Positions 1-12,589 of a stretch of DNA of 64,000 nt are shown one piece after another. Position numbers and translations under genes: made by a program. The stretch is from Cymbidium sinense (lineage: Eukaryota; Streptophyta; Magnoliopsida; Asparagales; Orchidaceae): assembly GCA_021442155.1 (NCBI GenBank), contig CM038218.1:61098268-61162267 (forward strand). The letters run 5' to 3'. Positions within the stretch are counted from its first letter, which is position 1. The number at the start of each line of letters is the position of its first letter. The notes below the pieces were generated by a model. It saw only the letters and a program-made list of their open reading frames with translations. It was not told the DNA's origin and made no database searches.

Positions 1-3000
1 GGTCAATTTCAAGATCCATTGTAAATTGAACCCTCAAACCTTCAATAGAGCTTCGTCCACTGAGTTACTACCAATGGTTGGGAGCACAAGTGATACCTCT
101 ACAGGTATGCCTCAAAATCGAGCTTAAGTTCAAAATTCTTTGGTCCTTTGTGATGAAGGGAAGTGTAATCCCAAAATTCCACCATTGATCTTCTTCTCCT
201 TGCTTCTAGATGGTGGTTGAATTGCCCAATAGCTGAGCTGGGTCATGGAGGATGACCGTCCTGTCCGCAGGGGATGAATCATGGATCGTCCATCCCGTGT
301 ATTTTAGATTGATGGTCCTGATCAAAACACATTAGATCCAGATTTAATTTAAATCTTTTAATCAACCATTCGATCGGCCAAAGAAAGCGAGAATCTTCTA
401 CCGACATAGATTTGAACAACTTAAATAACCAATCCCATTGTGCCACATGGAAAGCGTGTGCCACATCAGTAGCTCACATGGCGCCAATGGGATTAGTTAT
501 ATAATTAGGGTTATTTAATTATCCATTAATCACTGAAACTTCTAAATTCACAATTAAATGTAGAAAAATCAGAAAAATATAAATGAGGGCTCATTTTAAA
601 TATAATTTATAGGTAAATCCAATAAAATTATTTTTAATTGATTTTTGAATAGTAGATTTTTTTCTAATTAGGTTTAATTAAAATATAATAATCTTAATTA
701 CTTCTTAATTATTTTATTAATTAATTCTAAACTTCTCAAACATATTTAGGGGGATGACTTTTACCTCCCCTAATTTTCTTGGAATTTATTAATGAGTTAT
801 ATAGGGAAATAAATTAATGAATCCCTAATCACCATCTTAATATAATTAAGGGTAATTAAGCATGTGAATAGTGATTTAATCACTTAATTAAAATAATTAA
901 ACATTATTTAAGTGAAGAGAGAGTTTATGGAATGAGTTTGGGGTATTTTCCTAAGTTATTCCTAAACTCCCTTTCTTCCTTAATCCAAACATAATTAAAG
1001 ATTAATCCACTAATGATCTTCTTAATTAGCTTAATCAAATTTTCAAAATCAATCTAAACTTAATCAATCCTTTGGGTAGATCCTTAGTGTTCAAAGCCGG
1101 TAAATTTAATAAAATCATTTCCAACTCACATGTGTGGAAGGTTATGAATTAATTAACCCTTTAGCTTAATTAATCAATAATCAATTGCATTAGGCCCCTT
1201 TCTTTCCTAGGTCATTGCATTTAAATTCCATGTGATTGCATATAATATGTTGGCTCATAATTGTTAGGTTAATTATGTTAAAGTGGTATAGGTAAAGGGT
1301 AATTAATGGACTTAATTCATACTTTAACCTAAGCAAAACATAAAATCAATCTAATGGTTCTAAAAATTAAAGTAAAATAGCACACACATGAGGGAAATGG
1401 GTTAGGACCAGTAAATACCCTTTTCATATTCCCTAAATCAAACTCAAAACTAAAATAAAAATCTATTTAAGAAATCTTGATTCTCTTTAAATGATCTTAT
1501 TTCATAGGATTATCTTTAGGAATTAATAATGATGAATGAAGTTACATGCTTACATCACTTTATATCTTTCCAAGCATGCTAAATGTTGTGCCATATGAAA
1601 ATTATGCATTCATATCTTTTGAAAAATCAAAATAAATGAAATATTTCCTTTATGTCAAATTGTATGTTTTGGCTAAAGTAAGAATATGAATGGTGATTAT
1701 CACTACTAAATCAAAAATTATTTTCAAAACCTATAAATCAAAGATTATAAATGAAGGTATGCTACTTATAAATACTTATAAGCTTGCATGTGATTATAAC
1801 ATAAAATGTGTTGTATTGTTTTCTTCTCTTTTCTTAACATGAGTTTGTATAGGATTTGCAAAGTGTATAGTTTATTTGAAAAGAACACAACACTTGCTTA
1901 AATCCATTTCTATACACTTCTATGTTATGGCTTAAGAAGAATTTTTACATTGCACATGTAAATTAAACAACCAAAATCAAATAAACAAACATAAACCTTT
2001 TGCATGATTCTCCATCCATTTGTTTTCTTTTTGAACATGCACATGTATTTAAGAAAAGTGATATATTAATCTGGACATCCAAGGTTGTGAGGCTTTAAGT
2101 AGCCTAAGAAGAATTTGTACCTTATACCTCTTGTGTAGAAAACAATGGTGTTGTACTCACTTATCTATTTCATACATGTAAGTGTGCATTTGATTAATGG
2201 ATAAAAGAGTCCCTCTTTTCTACTTAACAAAATCATGCATTCATGAAATATCCAAATTTTCTTAAACAACATCTCTTTGCATTCATTAAGGTGTGCTAAG
2301 ACTTTGCATTTGGATGTATAGTTATGCTTATGATACATTCATATGCATGATACACATATTGGAAAGAAAAAAATGGTTGTGTGTTTTGTTATAATAATTC
2401 ACTTTAATTAGTCCTAAAATGCCTTTCTTATTTGAATGAGTTTATTTAGAGCAAATCTAAACTTAGGACTAATTAAAACACATAATAAAATATTCACTAA
2501 AGAAAAATCACTAATAAATCTACCTTATAAATTACTTGAGGTAGGGAGGAAAGAGAAGTTCTCTTCTCTCTTTTTCTCTTTACAACTTTTAGTAATTAAG
2601 TGTGAGTTCATTCAAACCAAATCAAATCATTAAATAAAACTAACAAATAAACTAAACCCTTAAATGAAACCACCCTCTAAGTTAAAACCTCTCACACTTA
2701 GAAAACTTCAACCTTAAAATCCTAGCTAAGATAAACAACACAAGCCTTAAATGGCACACACATTAGGCTAAGTCACCATTTCTAGCTCTATGTTAGGTGG
2801 TGCATGGTTTGATGCCTGATTTTAATTTGTGATGTAATATTTTAGACTAGATATTAGAGTGTATGTGCATAGACTGGATGATAGGATGATCTTAGTCTAA
2901 TCATTATCTTCAAGATTATGCTTATTTGTAATAAAAATATAAATATTTTTGATGCGTTGCTTATACCCTTAATCCAAAATAGGCTAGTGGACTTTTACCC

Positions 3001-4378
3001 ATGTGTGGGGTGCTAAGTCCAATTTATTCATATACATGCTTGGGATTATGTGGTTTGTTTAGCTATCTCTATTTTGCAATTTTAGTTTGATTTACTTTTC
3101 CCATTTTGATGTAATTTTGCAAATAGGATTTGGAATGAATGTTATGAGGGAAGTGGAGGTGAACATTGGTCATAAGACTATGTCTTATATACCATGTGAA
3201 GCCTTGGAGCCAACTACATCCCAACCAACCAAAAGAAGGAAAGAAAGAAGAAAAGAAGAATGAAGAAAAGAAGTAAGAAGAATGAAGAATGAAGACCCAC
3301 ATAATATTAATTCTTTCTAAATTGCAATTATTCATTTGTAATCTAGGTTGTAAGGGTAGAGCTTGGCTACCCACATTTCTTTTCGGGTTTGTGCAATGGA
3401 GCCTGACCACAAAGGTCTTTTATTCTTTTGCACTAGCTTTATAAAATTATTTGATGTTTGTTTAGCTTGTGCATTAAGATGACATATATTTTCTAGTTTC
3501 TTCCTTGCTTTCATGAACGGCCTGGATGCAATTAGGCTCTTAAGAAAAAATAACTTTTCTATCCAATTAATCAACTCAAAATTAAAAGTTAACAACTAAT
3601 AATGTCACCTAAAGCCTAGGTTATAAATCAAGATAAAAGATTTAGCAACCCCTTAGCTGGAAGTTGTATGTTTCACATCATGCATAAAAATCATCTTACT
3701 TCACTCTTGCTTATGGAGGGCTTCCACCTTTTCCAGGGAACTTGGCTTGATTTGAGAGTCATGGTGGAAATGCACCTCCTTTTTGCTGACTTTGGCCCAT
3801 AACCAATTTCTCATGCACTAGGCATATGAATCCATAGCCTATGTCAAATTAATTGTCCAAAAATTAAAATAAAATATAACAAAAACTTGCATTAGATTTA
3901 AGTCATTAATCATGTCCTACATGATATAGTCTATTAGTTAGTGTGTTTAAGGACTTAGTCTCTTTCTAAATAAAGAACAAACTTAGCTATCTTGCGAGTT
4001 AATTGCACCCCAGGTGGTTGTAAGTCCAAAAGGGTGGTTTATCCTCTTATGGAGAAAACCATATACCCATTTTGCTTAGATTTAGGTCATGCTTCATTTG
4101 TCAAATCTCCCTAGATTTAGGATCTGAGGTTGTTATTTTCCTTTGCGGGCTACAAGCATAAATTCTCATCTCTTAGGCATTTTCATGATCTTGCATCATG
4201 GAATTGTAAGTCCTAGATTTCTAATAAAAATCCAACTCAAAATAAATAAATCTCTATAAATTTAAAAATATAAAGCACAACCATAGGATAGTTTGGGATG
4301 CTCACTAGGCCTCCTAGGATCGTGAGCATCCTCTACTTATTTCCCTTTGGTTTTGATAATAACTCTCTCCCACTAACT
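1..4378 (+). mobile_element. Partial LTR of the giant Tat-type retrotransposon, forward orientation
   Basis: This AT-rich stretch is the reverse complement of the 5' LTR segment at about 24340-28600. Clear anchors are the paragraph with CCCATGTGTGGGGTGCTAAG (about 3000), the Lys/Glu-rich-looking purine run at 3235-3290, and the GC-rich patch at about 475-500 (matching the patch at 28290-28400). LTR sense is therefore on the plus strand here. Its 5' part lies left of the window and its 3' end is missing: homology stops near 4378, short of the LTR terminus. Short ORFs in it (for example 3069-3595) are not coding. Identity to the other copies looks roughly 75-85% by eye, so it is an old copy. 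No gene is seen. Confidence 0.8.
420..505 (+). promoter_or_regulatory. Conserved GC-rich patch with CCAAT and TATA-like sites in the LTR
   Basis: A GC-rich island in otherwise AT-rich LTR reads CACATGGCGCCAATGGG and is followed within 10 bp by TTATATAATT. The same island recurs in the other copies at about 8160-8215, 28290-28370 and 34685-34755, with a CACGTGG G-box core in the last. Conservation in four diverged LTR copies plus CCAAT/TATA-like order fits the LTR promoter core. The function is inferred. Confidence 0.35.
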
Positions 4379-4417
4379 TCTCTATGATTTTAAATATATG
4401 TATGCAAGTATTTTGCT
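4379..4417. other. Junction between head-to-head LTR fragments
   Basis: This short stretch matches neither flanking LTR copy. To its left the forward LTR piece ends at the equivalent of about 24340 in the 5' LTR; to its right the minus-strand LTR begins at the equivalent of about 24745. The two pieces thus form a fold-back with arms of roughly 4 kb (1-3990 and 4418-8500) around a ~430-bp spacer. Confidence 0.5.
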
Positions 4418-7400
4418 TTGCAAGATGTCTAGGTTATTGTTTATTTAGAAAGGAGACTAAGTCCTTAAACTCACACCCTAAGAGACAAGATCATGAAATG
4501 CATGAATAGTGACCAAAATTTAATGCAAATTTTGTCAAGTTTTATTTTGATTTTTAGACATTTTTAATTGACGCGGGCTTTATAATTTTATATGTCTAAT
4601 GCATGAGAAAATCATTTATGAACAAAAATTAGAAAGAAGGAGGTGTGATTCCACCATGGCTCTCAAATGTCAAGCCATTTTCTCTCGCAAAGGTGGAAGC
4701 CCTCCATTAGCAAGAATGAGACAATATGATTTATGCATGATGTGAGACATACAACATCCAGCTAAGGGGTTGCTAAATCTTTTATTATCTTGATTTATAT
4801 CCTAGGCTTTAAGTGAGGTTATGAATTATTTAGTTTAATTTTAAATTGATTAATTAGATAGAAAAAATATTTTTTCTTAGGAATCTAATCACATCTAGGC
4901 CATTCAACAACCATCAAACAATTAAGAAACTAGGAAAATTATGTCATCTTAATTGCACAATCATAAACATAACATCAATTAATTTATAAAATTAGCATAA
5001 AAGGATAAGAGGCCAGTGCGGTTGGGTACTGCCATACAACCCAAGAAGAAATGTGGGTAGCCGAGCTCTACCCTTATACAACCCATATTACAAATGAGTA
5101 ATTACAATTAAAAGAAATTCATGTTATGGGGGTCTTCATTCTTTATTCTTCATTTCTTCATTTCTTAATTTTTTTTTATTTGCCTCTTATCTTTCTTCTT
5201 TTTGGTTTGACTTAGGATGTAGTTTACTCCAAAGCCTCACATGGTATATATGACATGGTATTTTAACCATGATGTTCACATAATCCCCATAACTTGTTCA
5301 TTAAATCACCAATTCAAATGTACAAAATAAAATGTGAAGGTAAATCTAAATAAACTTGCAAAATAAAGGTTAGCTAAACATACCACACAAAAGTATATGA
5401 ATAATTTGGACTTAGTACACACATGGGTAACCAAGTCCCAGTCCTAATTTGGACTATATGCTTAGGTATAAACAACGCAAAAGCATTTAATTCTTTTTAT
5501 TTTTATTACAGTGGCCTCTTAAGCACAATCCCTTGCATATGACATGATTAGGCTAAGATCGCCCTATCATCCACTCTACGCACATACACCCTATCATCTA
5601 GTTTAAAATAGTACATCACAAAATAAAATCATGCATGAAACCATGCAACGCTCTAACCTAAAGCTAGAAGTGATGACTTAACCTAATGTGTGTGTCATTT
5701 AAGGCTTGTGTGGCATGTCTTAGCTAGGCTTTAAGGTTGAAATTTTCTAAGTATGAAAGATTCAATTTAGATGGTGGTTTCATTTCAAATGATTTAGTTG
5801 ATTTGCCAATTTTAGTTGGTAATTTGATTTGGTTTGAATGAATCTAGATTTAGTGACTAAATGTTATGAAGAGAACAAAAGAGAAGATAGCACTCTTTCA
5901 TCCCTACCTTAAAACATTTCTAAGGTAGATTGATTAATGAATTTTCTTTAATGAATGGTTTATTATGTGTTTTAATTGGTCCTAATTTTGGGTTCTCTTT
6001 AAATAGTCATACTTAATAAGAAGTGCATCTTAGGATTACTTAGGGTGGATTACTACCACATAACACACACCATTCATTTCTTTCTATCATGTATACCATG
6101 CATATGAATAATCCTAAGTATACTTATACATGCAATGCAAATTTTAGCACACTTTGATGATGAATATGAAGAGATGTTATTTGAAAATTTGAATATTCCA
6201 TTTGTTAATTGGATCATTAATGCATGTTTTTATTATGTAAAAAAAAGGATTTATCATCCATTAACTAAATGCACATCCACATGTATAAAAGTTATAAGTG
6301 AGTACGGTGCCATTATTTTCAACACCAGGGGCGTAAGGTATAAGACCTACTTAGGGTTACTTAAAGCCTCGCAGCCCCAGGATGTCTATATTAATATACC
6401 ATTTTTCTTAGATACATGTAAATGTACAAAAAGAATAAAATGAATAAGGAATCATGAAAAAGATTATGTTTGATTTGGCTGTATAATTTACATGTCTAAT
6501 ATGAAGATCCTTCTTAAGTCATAACATAGAAATGTATAGGAATAGATTTAAGCAAGTGTTATGTTCTTTTCAAATAAACTATACACTTGTAAATCCTATG
6601 TAAATCCATGTTAAAGAGAAGGAATGAGAACTTTATAATACACATCTTATATTATAATTACATGCAAGTTTATAAATATTTATAACTAGCATCAGTTCAT
6701 TCATAATCTTGATTTATAGGTTTTGAAAATAATTTTTGGTTTTAATAGTGATAATAGACACTCATATTCTTAATTTTAGCCAACACATGCAATTTGACAT
6801 AAAAGGAAACATTTTATTTAATTAATTTTTAAAAGAAATGAATGTATAATTTCATATGGCAAACATTATTTAACATGATTGGAAAGAAATAAAGGGATGT
6901 AAGCACATGACGTCATTCACCCTAATTAATTCCTAAGGACAATCATATAAAATAAGATCATTTAAAATGAATCAAAATTCCTTAAGGAGATATTTATCTT
7001 TGAATTTGACTTGACTTAGGAAATATGAGAAGAGTTTGCTAGTCCAAACCCATTTCCCTCATGTGTGAATTAGTTTAGTTTAACTTTAGAATAATTTGGT
7101 TAATTTTATGTTTTATTTAGGTTAAGGTATGAATTAAATATTGGTATCCCTTACATATATCACCTTAAGTTAATTAAGTAATTATTAATAAGCCAATATG
7201 ATATGCAACCACATGAAAAGTAAATTTGCAATGCTCCTAAGAAATGAAATGGGCCTAACGTAATTGGCTTATGATTAATAGTTAATTAAACTTAAAGGAT
7301 CTCACTTAATTACTCTTATGATTTTCTCACTCATGTGAGCCAATCATAATTTCATTATCTCTCACATTGGATTATTAAACACCCAAGGAGCTATCCAAAA

Positions 7401-9351
7401 CCAATTAAGAATTATTTAGGTTGGGTGAATTGATTTTTTAAATTTTGATTTCATTAGGCCATTAAAGATTTGATTAAATGTTTTAGTTATGCTTTTTATT
7501 TAAATGATAAAATTAACTTTGGAGAAAGGATCAAGGGCAATGCCTCAATCCTAATCCCTAAATCATTCAATCATTCTACTAGGTTTTGATTACTCATTTT
7601 GAAGATCTAACCACTTGATTAATCAACTAATCATTCCATTAACCCATTAATTAATTTAATTTTTAAAGGTAAAGGATAATTAGGAAATAAATTAAGAAAA
7701 AATATCCCCAATCATATTCCCTAGGTGACTTTACTATTTAACAGGGATAATTATGTTCAAGTGATTAATCGAGCTACTATTCATCCTTTAATTACAATTA
7801 ATTTTATTAAGAAAGTGATTAGGGGCTTCCTCAAATGATTTCTCTAATTAAGCAATCAATAAAATCCTAGAAAAAATAGGGGAGGCAGAGGTCATCCCCT
7901 TAAACATTTACAGAAAATTTGAGATTAATTGAGTATTCAATTAAAGTATAATTAAACTAATTAGATTTTTAATAAAACCATATTTAAGCTAAAGTCACTA
8001 TTTAGAATAAATTAATTATAATTTTCCTAGAGTCTCCTCTAAAATATCTTCAAAATGAGCCTGCGTTTGCATTTTTTGGATTGTTCTACAATTAGTTATG
8101 ATTTTAAGAAGTTTCATCATTAAAATTAGATTAATTAAGCCTAATTAAACTCTAATCCGTAGACACATGGCGGCGACATGCTTTCCATGTGGTGATGGGA
8201 TAGGTTATTTAAGTTGTCACATCCATCTGAGTCGGTGGTACACATCTTTCGGGCGTCCCAGATTGAGATGAGATCTGGTTAGAAATGAGATCTAATGTGT
8301 TCTCGATCAACCACATTCTAATGCGAAAGGATGGTGTATGATCCTTCTCCTTTGCGAGCGATAAGAGGCAAAGACCGTTCATCTTTTCTCATTTAATTCA
8401 AGCTCACCCGTGCTAGGATTGGGATCAAAATGATCCCACACCTTCGGAAGGAGGGGGATGCATATCCAATGGTCAAGATTACATGGGATGACAATTCCTT
8501 ATGAAAAGGACCAACTGGAATTTCTTATAGCTACGATTTCACACAATTACCTTGTCGGAGGCTATCACAAGGAGGAGGTAGCTTTACTGCAAAAAGAAGC
8601 CTGTTGAATGGTCTTGATTTGAAGTGGTTTGCTCGGTCAATCAAGCTCCTCTTCAATGGTGATCGGCCTTGATCGAAGTGGTGCTTCCGTTGCTTAGATA
8701 CTTGGGAAATGATTCGAATGAGATCGACAAGGTCCAAGGATGGTGTGTGCAAGGTTAATTAGAATTTGGTTGAGTAAGTGATTGGATTTTGAGTTCACCT
8801 CCCCCTTTTTGGCTTTGAGTAAAACAAGAATTGGAAATGAGAGAGCTTGAATGGCTTGGAAAAAAGTTTGGGAGGCTTCAATTCAACCTCTTAGCTCGAA
8901 ATGGATTGCTTATGGTTTGAGTCATAATGAGAGGGGGCATATCTCCCCTCCTTGGATCGGATGGTGGGTGGCTGATTTGCCATTTTATCTTAATGGGTTG
9001 GATTGGTTGATCGGTTTGAGTTGCTAGTTTGGTTGAGCTCACATATGGACTTATGATGGAAATATAAATCCAATTGCAAATAGTTTGGATTCAAATGGAT
9101 TTTGGTTTATTTGATAATTTCAAGTCAAAAGGATGAACATGAGTTTGACTTGGGTTAGTTTGATTTTGGCTTGGTGATTGTATTTTATATTTATATTTTG
9201 GCATGTGATTGAAGGAGTGATCATTTAAAGAGAAAATCTAAGGGTTTAGATTGATTTTAGAATGATGAGTCAAATTGGCTTAAGGATGTGTTAGGTTTGA
9301 TTTGAGTTTTGAATTTATATTGATTTGATTTTGGCCATTTGAATTTATATT

Positions 9352-9377
9352 TCATTTATATTTGTAAATATAAATGA
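9352..9377. repeat. Perfect 12-bp-arm hairpin in the LTR
   Basis: TCATTTATATTT and AAATATAAATGA form a perfect inverted repeat with a 2-nt loop. Versions occur at 30918-30943 (11-bp arms) and 31096-31121 (10-bp arms) in the 5' LTR. Each is followed by a further ATATAAATG. Confidence 0.7.
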
Positions 9378-9667
9378 GGATATAAATGATCCATGGGAGA
9401 ATCGTGTGAATTAGGAGAGATTTGATTATGGATTTGACTAAGGTAGGTCAAAAAGTTTAAAAAAGGGGTTTTGATTTGGTTTAATTTATATTCATTTGAT
9501 TTGGATGATTTGATGTCAATTTCATTTATATTGTGAATATAATGATGATGGAATAAGTGATTTATAAAAAATCACTTGCTGATTGATTTGAAGGGTTTGG
9601 CTAGGCTTATGGATGTGATTCATAAGGCTTAAAGGTTTTTATTTGGAATTCTTTGGATTTGAATCTG

Positions 9668-9870
9668 AATTTGGAATTGATTTGAGATTTGAAATCAATT
9701 GAGTTGGAATTGACTTGAGATTTAAGAAAATTTTTGATTGATTTGAGATTTGAAAAATCAATTAAGTCGAGAATTGATTTGAGATTTGAAAATCAATTGA
9801 GTTGAGTGATTTGAGATTTGAGAAAAAATCAGGTAATTGATTTGAGATTTGATTTAGATTAGTTTGAAGA
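9668..9870. repeat. Degenerate ~45-bp tandem repeat near the LTR 5' end
   Basis: The unit is built on TTGATTTGAGATTTGAAAATC followed by AATTGAGTTG and recurs about five times with small indels. It lies within the U3-side end of the 3' LTR, about 220 bp from its tip. Related TTGATTTGA-rich sequence fills 30.6-31.35 kb of the 5' LTR. Confidence 0.65.
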
Positions 9871-10254
9871 AGTGTACATGGGTTGGCTTTGAGCTATAGG
9901 TTAAGTGGTTGCCTTAAATTCTTAATGCATAGCCTAATCCTATGATAAATCCTTCTAAATCTCTAGGGTTAAGTTAAGTGTTAACCTAATCACTAGAAGT
10001 GTCTTAAAACTAAAAAACTCTTAGAGTCTAGAGGAGTCCTATGTCTAAGATGGAGAAGTTGAGAGCTCACTCAAATGAGGTCAACAAAGGGTGAATAGTG
10101 TGTTGTGACAAGGCATACCACTGTGTGTTGGCGAAATGATCAACACGTTGACGATGCAAGCACTAATAGAAATGATTTACTCCTGAACCCGAGGTGTAGA
10201 AGGAATCAAGATCTTAGTGCAATGCAACTCTACTTATGCCAAATACATAAGAGA

Positions 10255-10520
10255 GTGAAAGAGGAATCCACTAGGGATTAAGTATGTGAGCCTTCCACTA
10301 GGGAAAAATGTTTATGTTATCCACTAGGGATAAGAGATTGTGAAATCCGCCAGGGATTAGAATTTGGAATTTACTAGGGATAAAAGTGTTAACCAACCAC
10401 CAAGGGAGCAGGTTCATGTTGGATTGAATTGACTCTACTGGGGAGATTGGGAAGATTTGCATCTCAATAGGGAGAAGCTAATTGATTTGATTATTTAATT
10501 TGACTCCACTAGAGAGGTTG
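10255..10520. repeat. Short-period CCACTAGGGA repeats
   Basis: Variants of TCCACTAGGGATAAG recur every 20-50 bp (about 10269, 10295, 10321, 10351, 10370, 10398, 10433, 10507). Further CCACTGGGGA copies follow at about 10755, 11064, 11870 and 11908. The motif is the reverse complement of the one beside the primer binding site of the element (ACTCCACTGGGGA on the minus strand). Confidence 0.7.
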
Positions 10521-10563
10521 GTTAGTTTTGTTTTAAATTTTAAATTTTGAATTTTGAGATGGA

Positions 10564-11480
10564 CCCTATCGGTTTGCAATGGATCGCACTGAGTAGGGGC
10601 CATGTCGGCCTTGGCCTACTTCAGATTTACCAATCTAAAGAGATAGTCTACCAACCACATAGTAAGACTATCCAACCAAAGGGTGCCTTTTGGTGCATGG
10701 ATGTTGGGAAGAAAGCATAGTAGACTTACATCCTTCAAAGTAGTGATCAGTCACTGGGGTGATCTGTTGGGGACACAACAAATCAAACTCAGCCTTAGGT
10801 TGACTACTGAGTGAATACCTCTAAGGGACTTAAATCAGCTCAAAGGTGGTCAAAATTAATTTCATTTTAATTAGATTTGATGGATCTCATCAATTTGTGA
10901 TGGATCGCACTGAGTAGAGGCCATGTCATTGGCCTACTTCAAATTTATTGATCCAAAAAGGGTAGTTTCTTGGCTAAAAGGGAGAACTATCTAACCAAAG
11001 GGGTGTCTTTCAGTTTATAGTGGCTAATTTAAGGAAGAAAGCATGGGGACTCACATCTTCAATTACAAAAGATCACTGGGGAGACGTTGTAGCAAGGTAA
11101 CATGTCAACCCGACCTAGGGCTGCACGTCGGTTTGCAACAGTCATGCTGAAAAGAATGCATAGAAGACTTACATCTTTTAGAGTGAAATAACAATCAGGG
11201 CAACATGTTTGTGGCAAAACAGATTGAACCCAACCTGGGCTAGAGTGTCATCAGGACTTATCTCAACTCAATGTAGTCAAGAAATTCAGGGAGCTTTCGA
11301 CACTACCTAAAGATAGATGCTGCTTGGGAAAGGGGATGTTGGGGGCTTGAATTCCTAATCCACAAGCAAATAAATTTATTTATTTATTTGTTTATCATGG
11401 ATCTATTGGTTTGTGAGGGATCACACTGAGAATGAACTTATATCAACCTAGACCTATCTCAGATTTACTGGTCCAAGGGA
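10564..11480. repeat. Degenerate ~320-bp tandem units
   Basis: Three blocks start with a TGGATCGCACTGAGTA-like phrase near 10580, 10901 and 11416. Each is followed by a CTACTTCAGATTTA-like phrase and then by GGAAGAAAGCAT in the first two. The first two are offset by 321 bp and the third by about 515 bp, suggesting a duplicated unit with later insertions. Confidence 0.6.
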
Positions 11481-12235
11481 GAATATTGCATCTCAAGAAA
11501 TTCTCCAACATGTGGTATTAGGAAAGGGGGACTGTTTAATCCAAGAGTAGCCTGAGTAGTGTCTAGATGGTGTCACAAAGGATGTAATTTAAGTAGAGTG
11601 CCCATAGGGGAGGGGCCACTAAGGGCCTTATCCTGATCCCTGAAGAAGATAATGTCTATAGGTATACAGTTGCTAACTTGGAGAAAGCGGGACTCATATG
11701 CCAAGTGTATCCAAGGGTGAGTCACTATCGGATAGCAAACATCACCAACCTAAGGTGCCATCGATTTATGATAATCAACCTAGGAAGAAAGCATCGGGCT
11801 CACATCCTCTAAGTGATTGGGATTGTCTATTTCGGCAGTGTTCTCGACATGGGCTCTTAAGTGAATGCCACTGGGGACTTATATCAACTCAAAAGTAGTT
11901 AAGAGGAAAGAGCCACTGGGGACTTATCCTAAATATACTAGACCTAGTCGATTTGATGGCTAGCTCAAGAAGAAAGAGTGTACTTCCTCTTAAACAAAGT
12001 CAACATGAAGTAATTCTGTGCGGTGAGCCTACCAAACTAAAAGGCTCAATTTGCAATGGTCAAGTTAGGAAGAAAGCATGGGGACTCACATCTTCAAATG
12101 ACCAAGTGCAACTACTTGTGAGGTATCATGTAGACCCGACCTAGAGCAACTAATGAATGAGTGCCACAAAGGGGCTTGCTCTCACATCAAAAATAGCCGA
12201 GATAAAAGATATGTGTTTGCTTTTATTTTGTGTTA

Positions 12236-12500
12236 AAGGGAATAGGATGCCGCTTGGGTTCTCTCACACCTATTCTAAATAGATTAGGGATTTTGATTAA
12301 ATTGTGCCACATATGGCAATTAGGATTCCCACCAAGAAAGGATGTCGCTCGGATTCTCTTATACATAACTTAGTTTTGCTAATTGAACTAGGATGCCTCT
12401 TAGGTTCTCTTACACCTATTCTAATAATGCTAAGAGATTTGTGTTTGTGTTGTGGAAGAGGGATAGGATGTCTGGGGGACTCTTACACCTACTCTAAACA
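12236..12500. repeat. Four short repeats around GGATGCC...TTCTCTTACACC
   Basis: Copies lie near 12245, 12341, 12388 and 12467. Each pairs a GGATGYC phrase with a TTCTC(T/A)TACACCTATTCTAA-like phrase. Spacing is roughly 45-95 bp. They sit just downstream of the integrase end in element sense. Confidence 0.55.
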
Positions 12501-12589
12501 TGTCATGGCAGATTCGTAAGATAAGCAAACAACGCTTCGAAAGAAGAGAAGATTTTGATAAAATAGAATCAAATTTTTATTTTTTTTGT

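Larger units (their letters stand above)
4418..10086 (-). repeat. 3' LTR of the giant element, 3' end missing
   Basis: Sequence order matches the 5' LTR from about 24745 to 31589 in the same orientation. Anchors are the CCACCATGGCTCTCA block (about 4652), the AAGTGAGTACG block (about 6296), the GC-rich patch (about 8165) and the final ...GAGGTCAACA at 10086. On the minus strand the LTR begins TGTTGACCTCATTTGAG. About 860 bp of the LTR 3' end are absent, replaced by the inverted piece at 1-4378. It lacks most of the GGTCAA-rich block present in the 5' LTR at 29.5-30.4 kb. ORFs such as 6135-6443 are chance. Confidence 0.8.
10087..12589 (-). repeat. Repeat-rich 3' non-coding region of the element
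   Basis: This 2.5 kb between integrase and 3' LTR has no conserved protein in any frame. It is made of degenerate repeats: short CCACTAGGGA units (10255-10520), ~320-bp units sharing GGATCGCACTGAGTA (starting near 10581, 10902 and 11417), recurrent GAAGAAAGCATGGGGACTCA phrases (about 10709, 11034, 11788, 12071) and short units at 12236-12500. Hypervariable tandem repeats in this position are known for Tat/Ogre elements. No clear polypurine tract is visible beside the LTR at 10087. Confidence 0.65.

Noticed and set aside
3069..3595. Overlapping minus-strand ORFs
   Set aside because: Lie in the LTR; Ser/Phe-rich part comes from a purine tract on the other strand. No homology.
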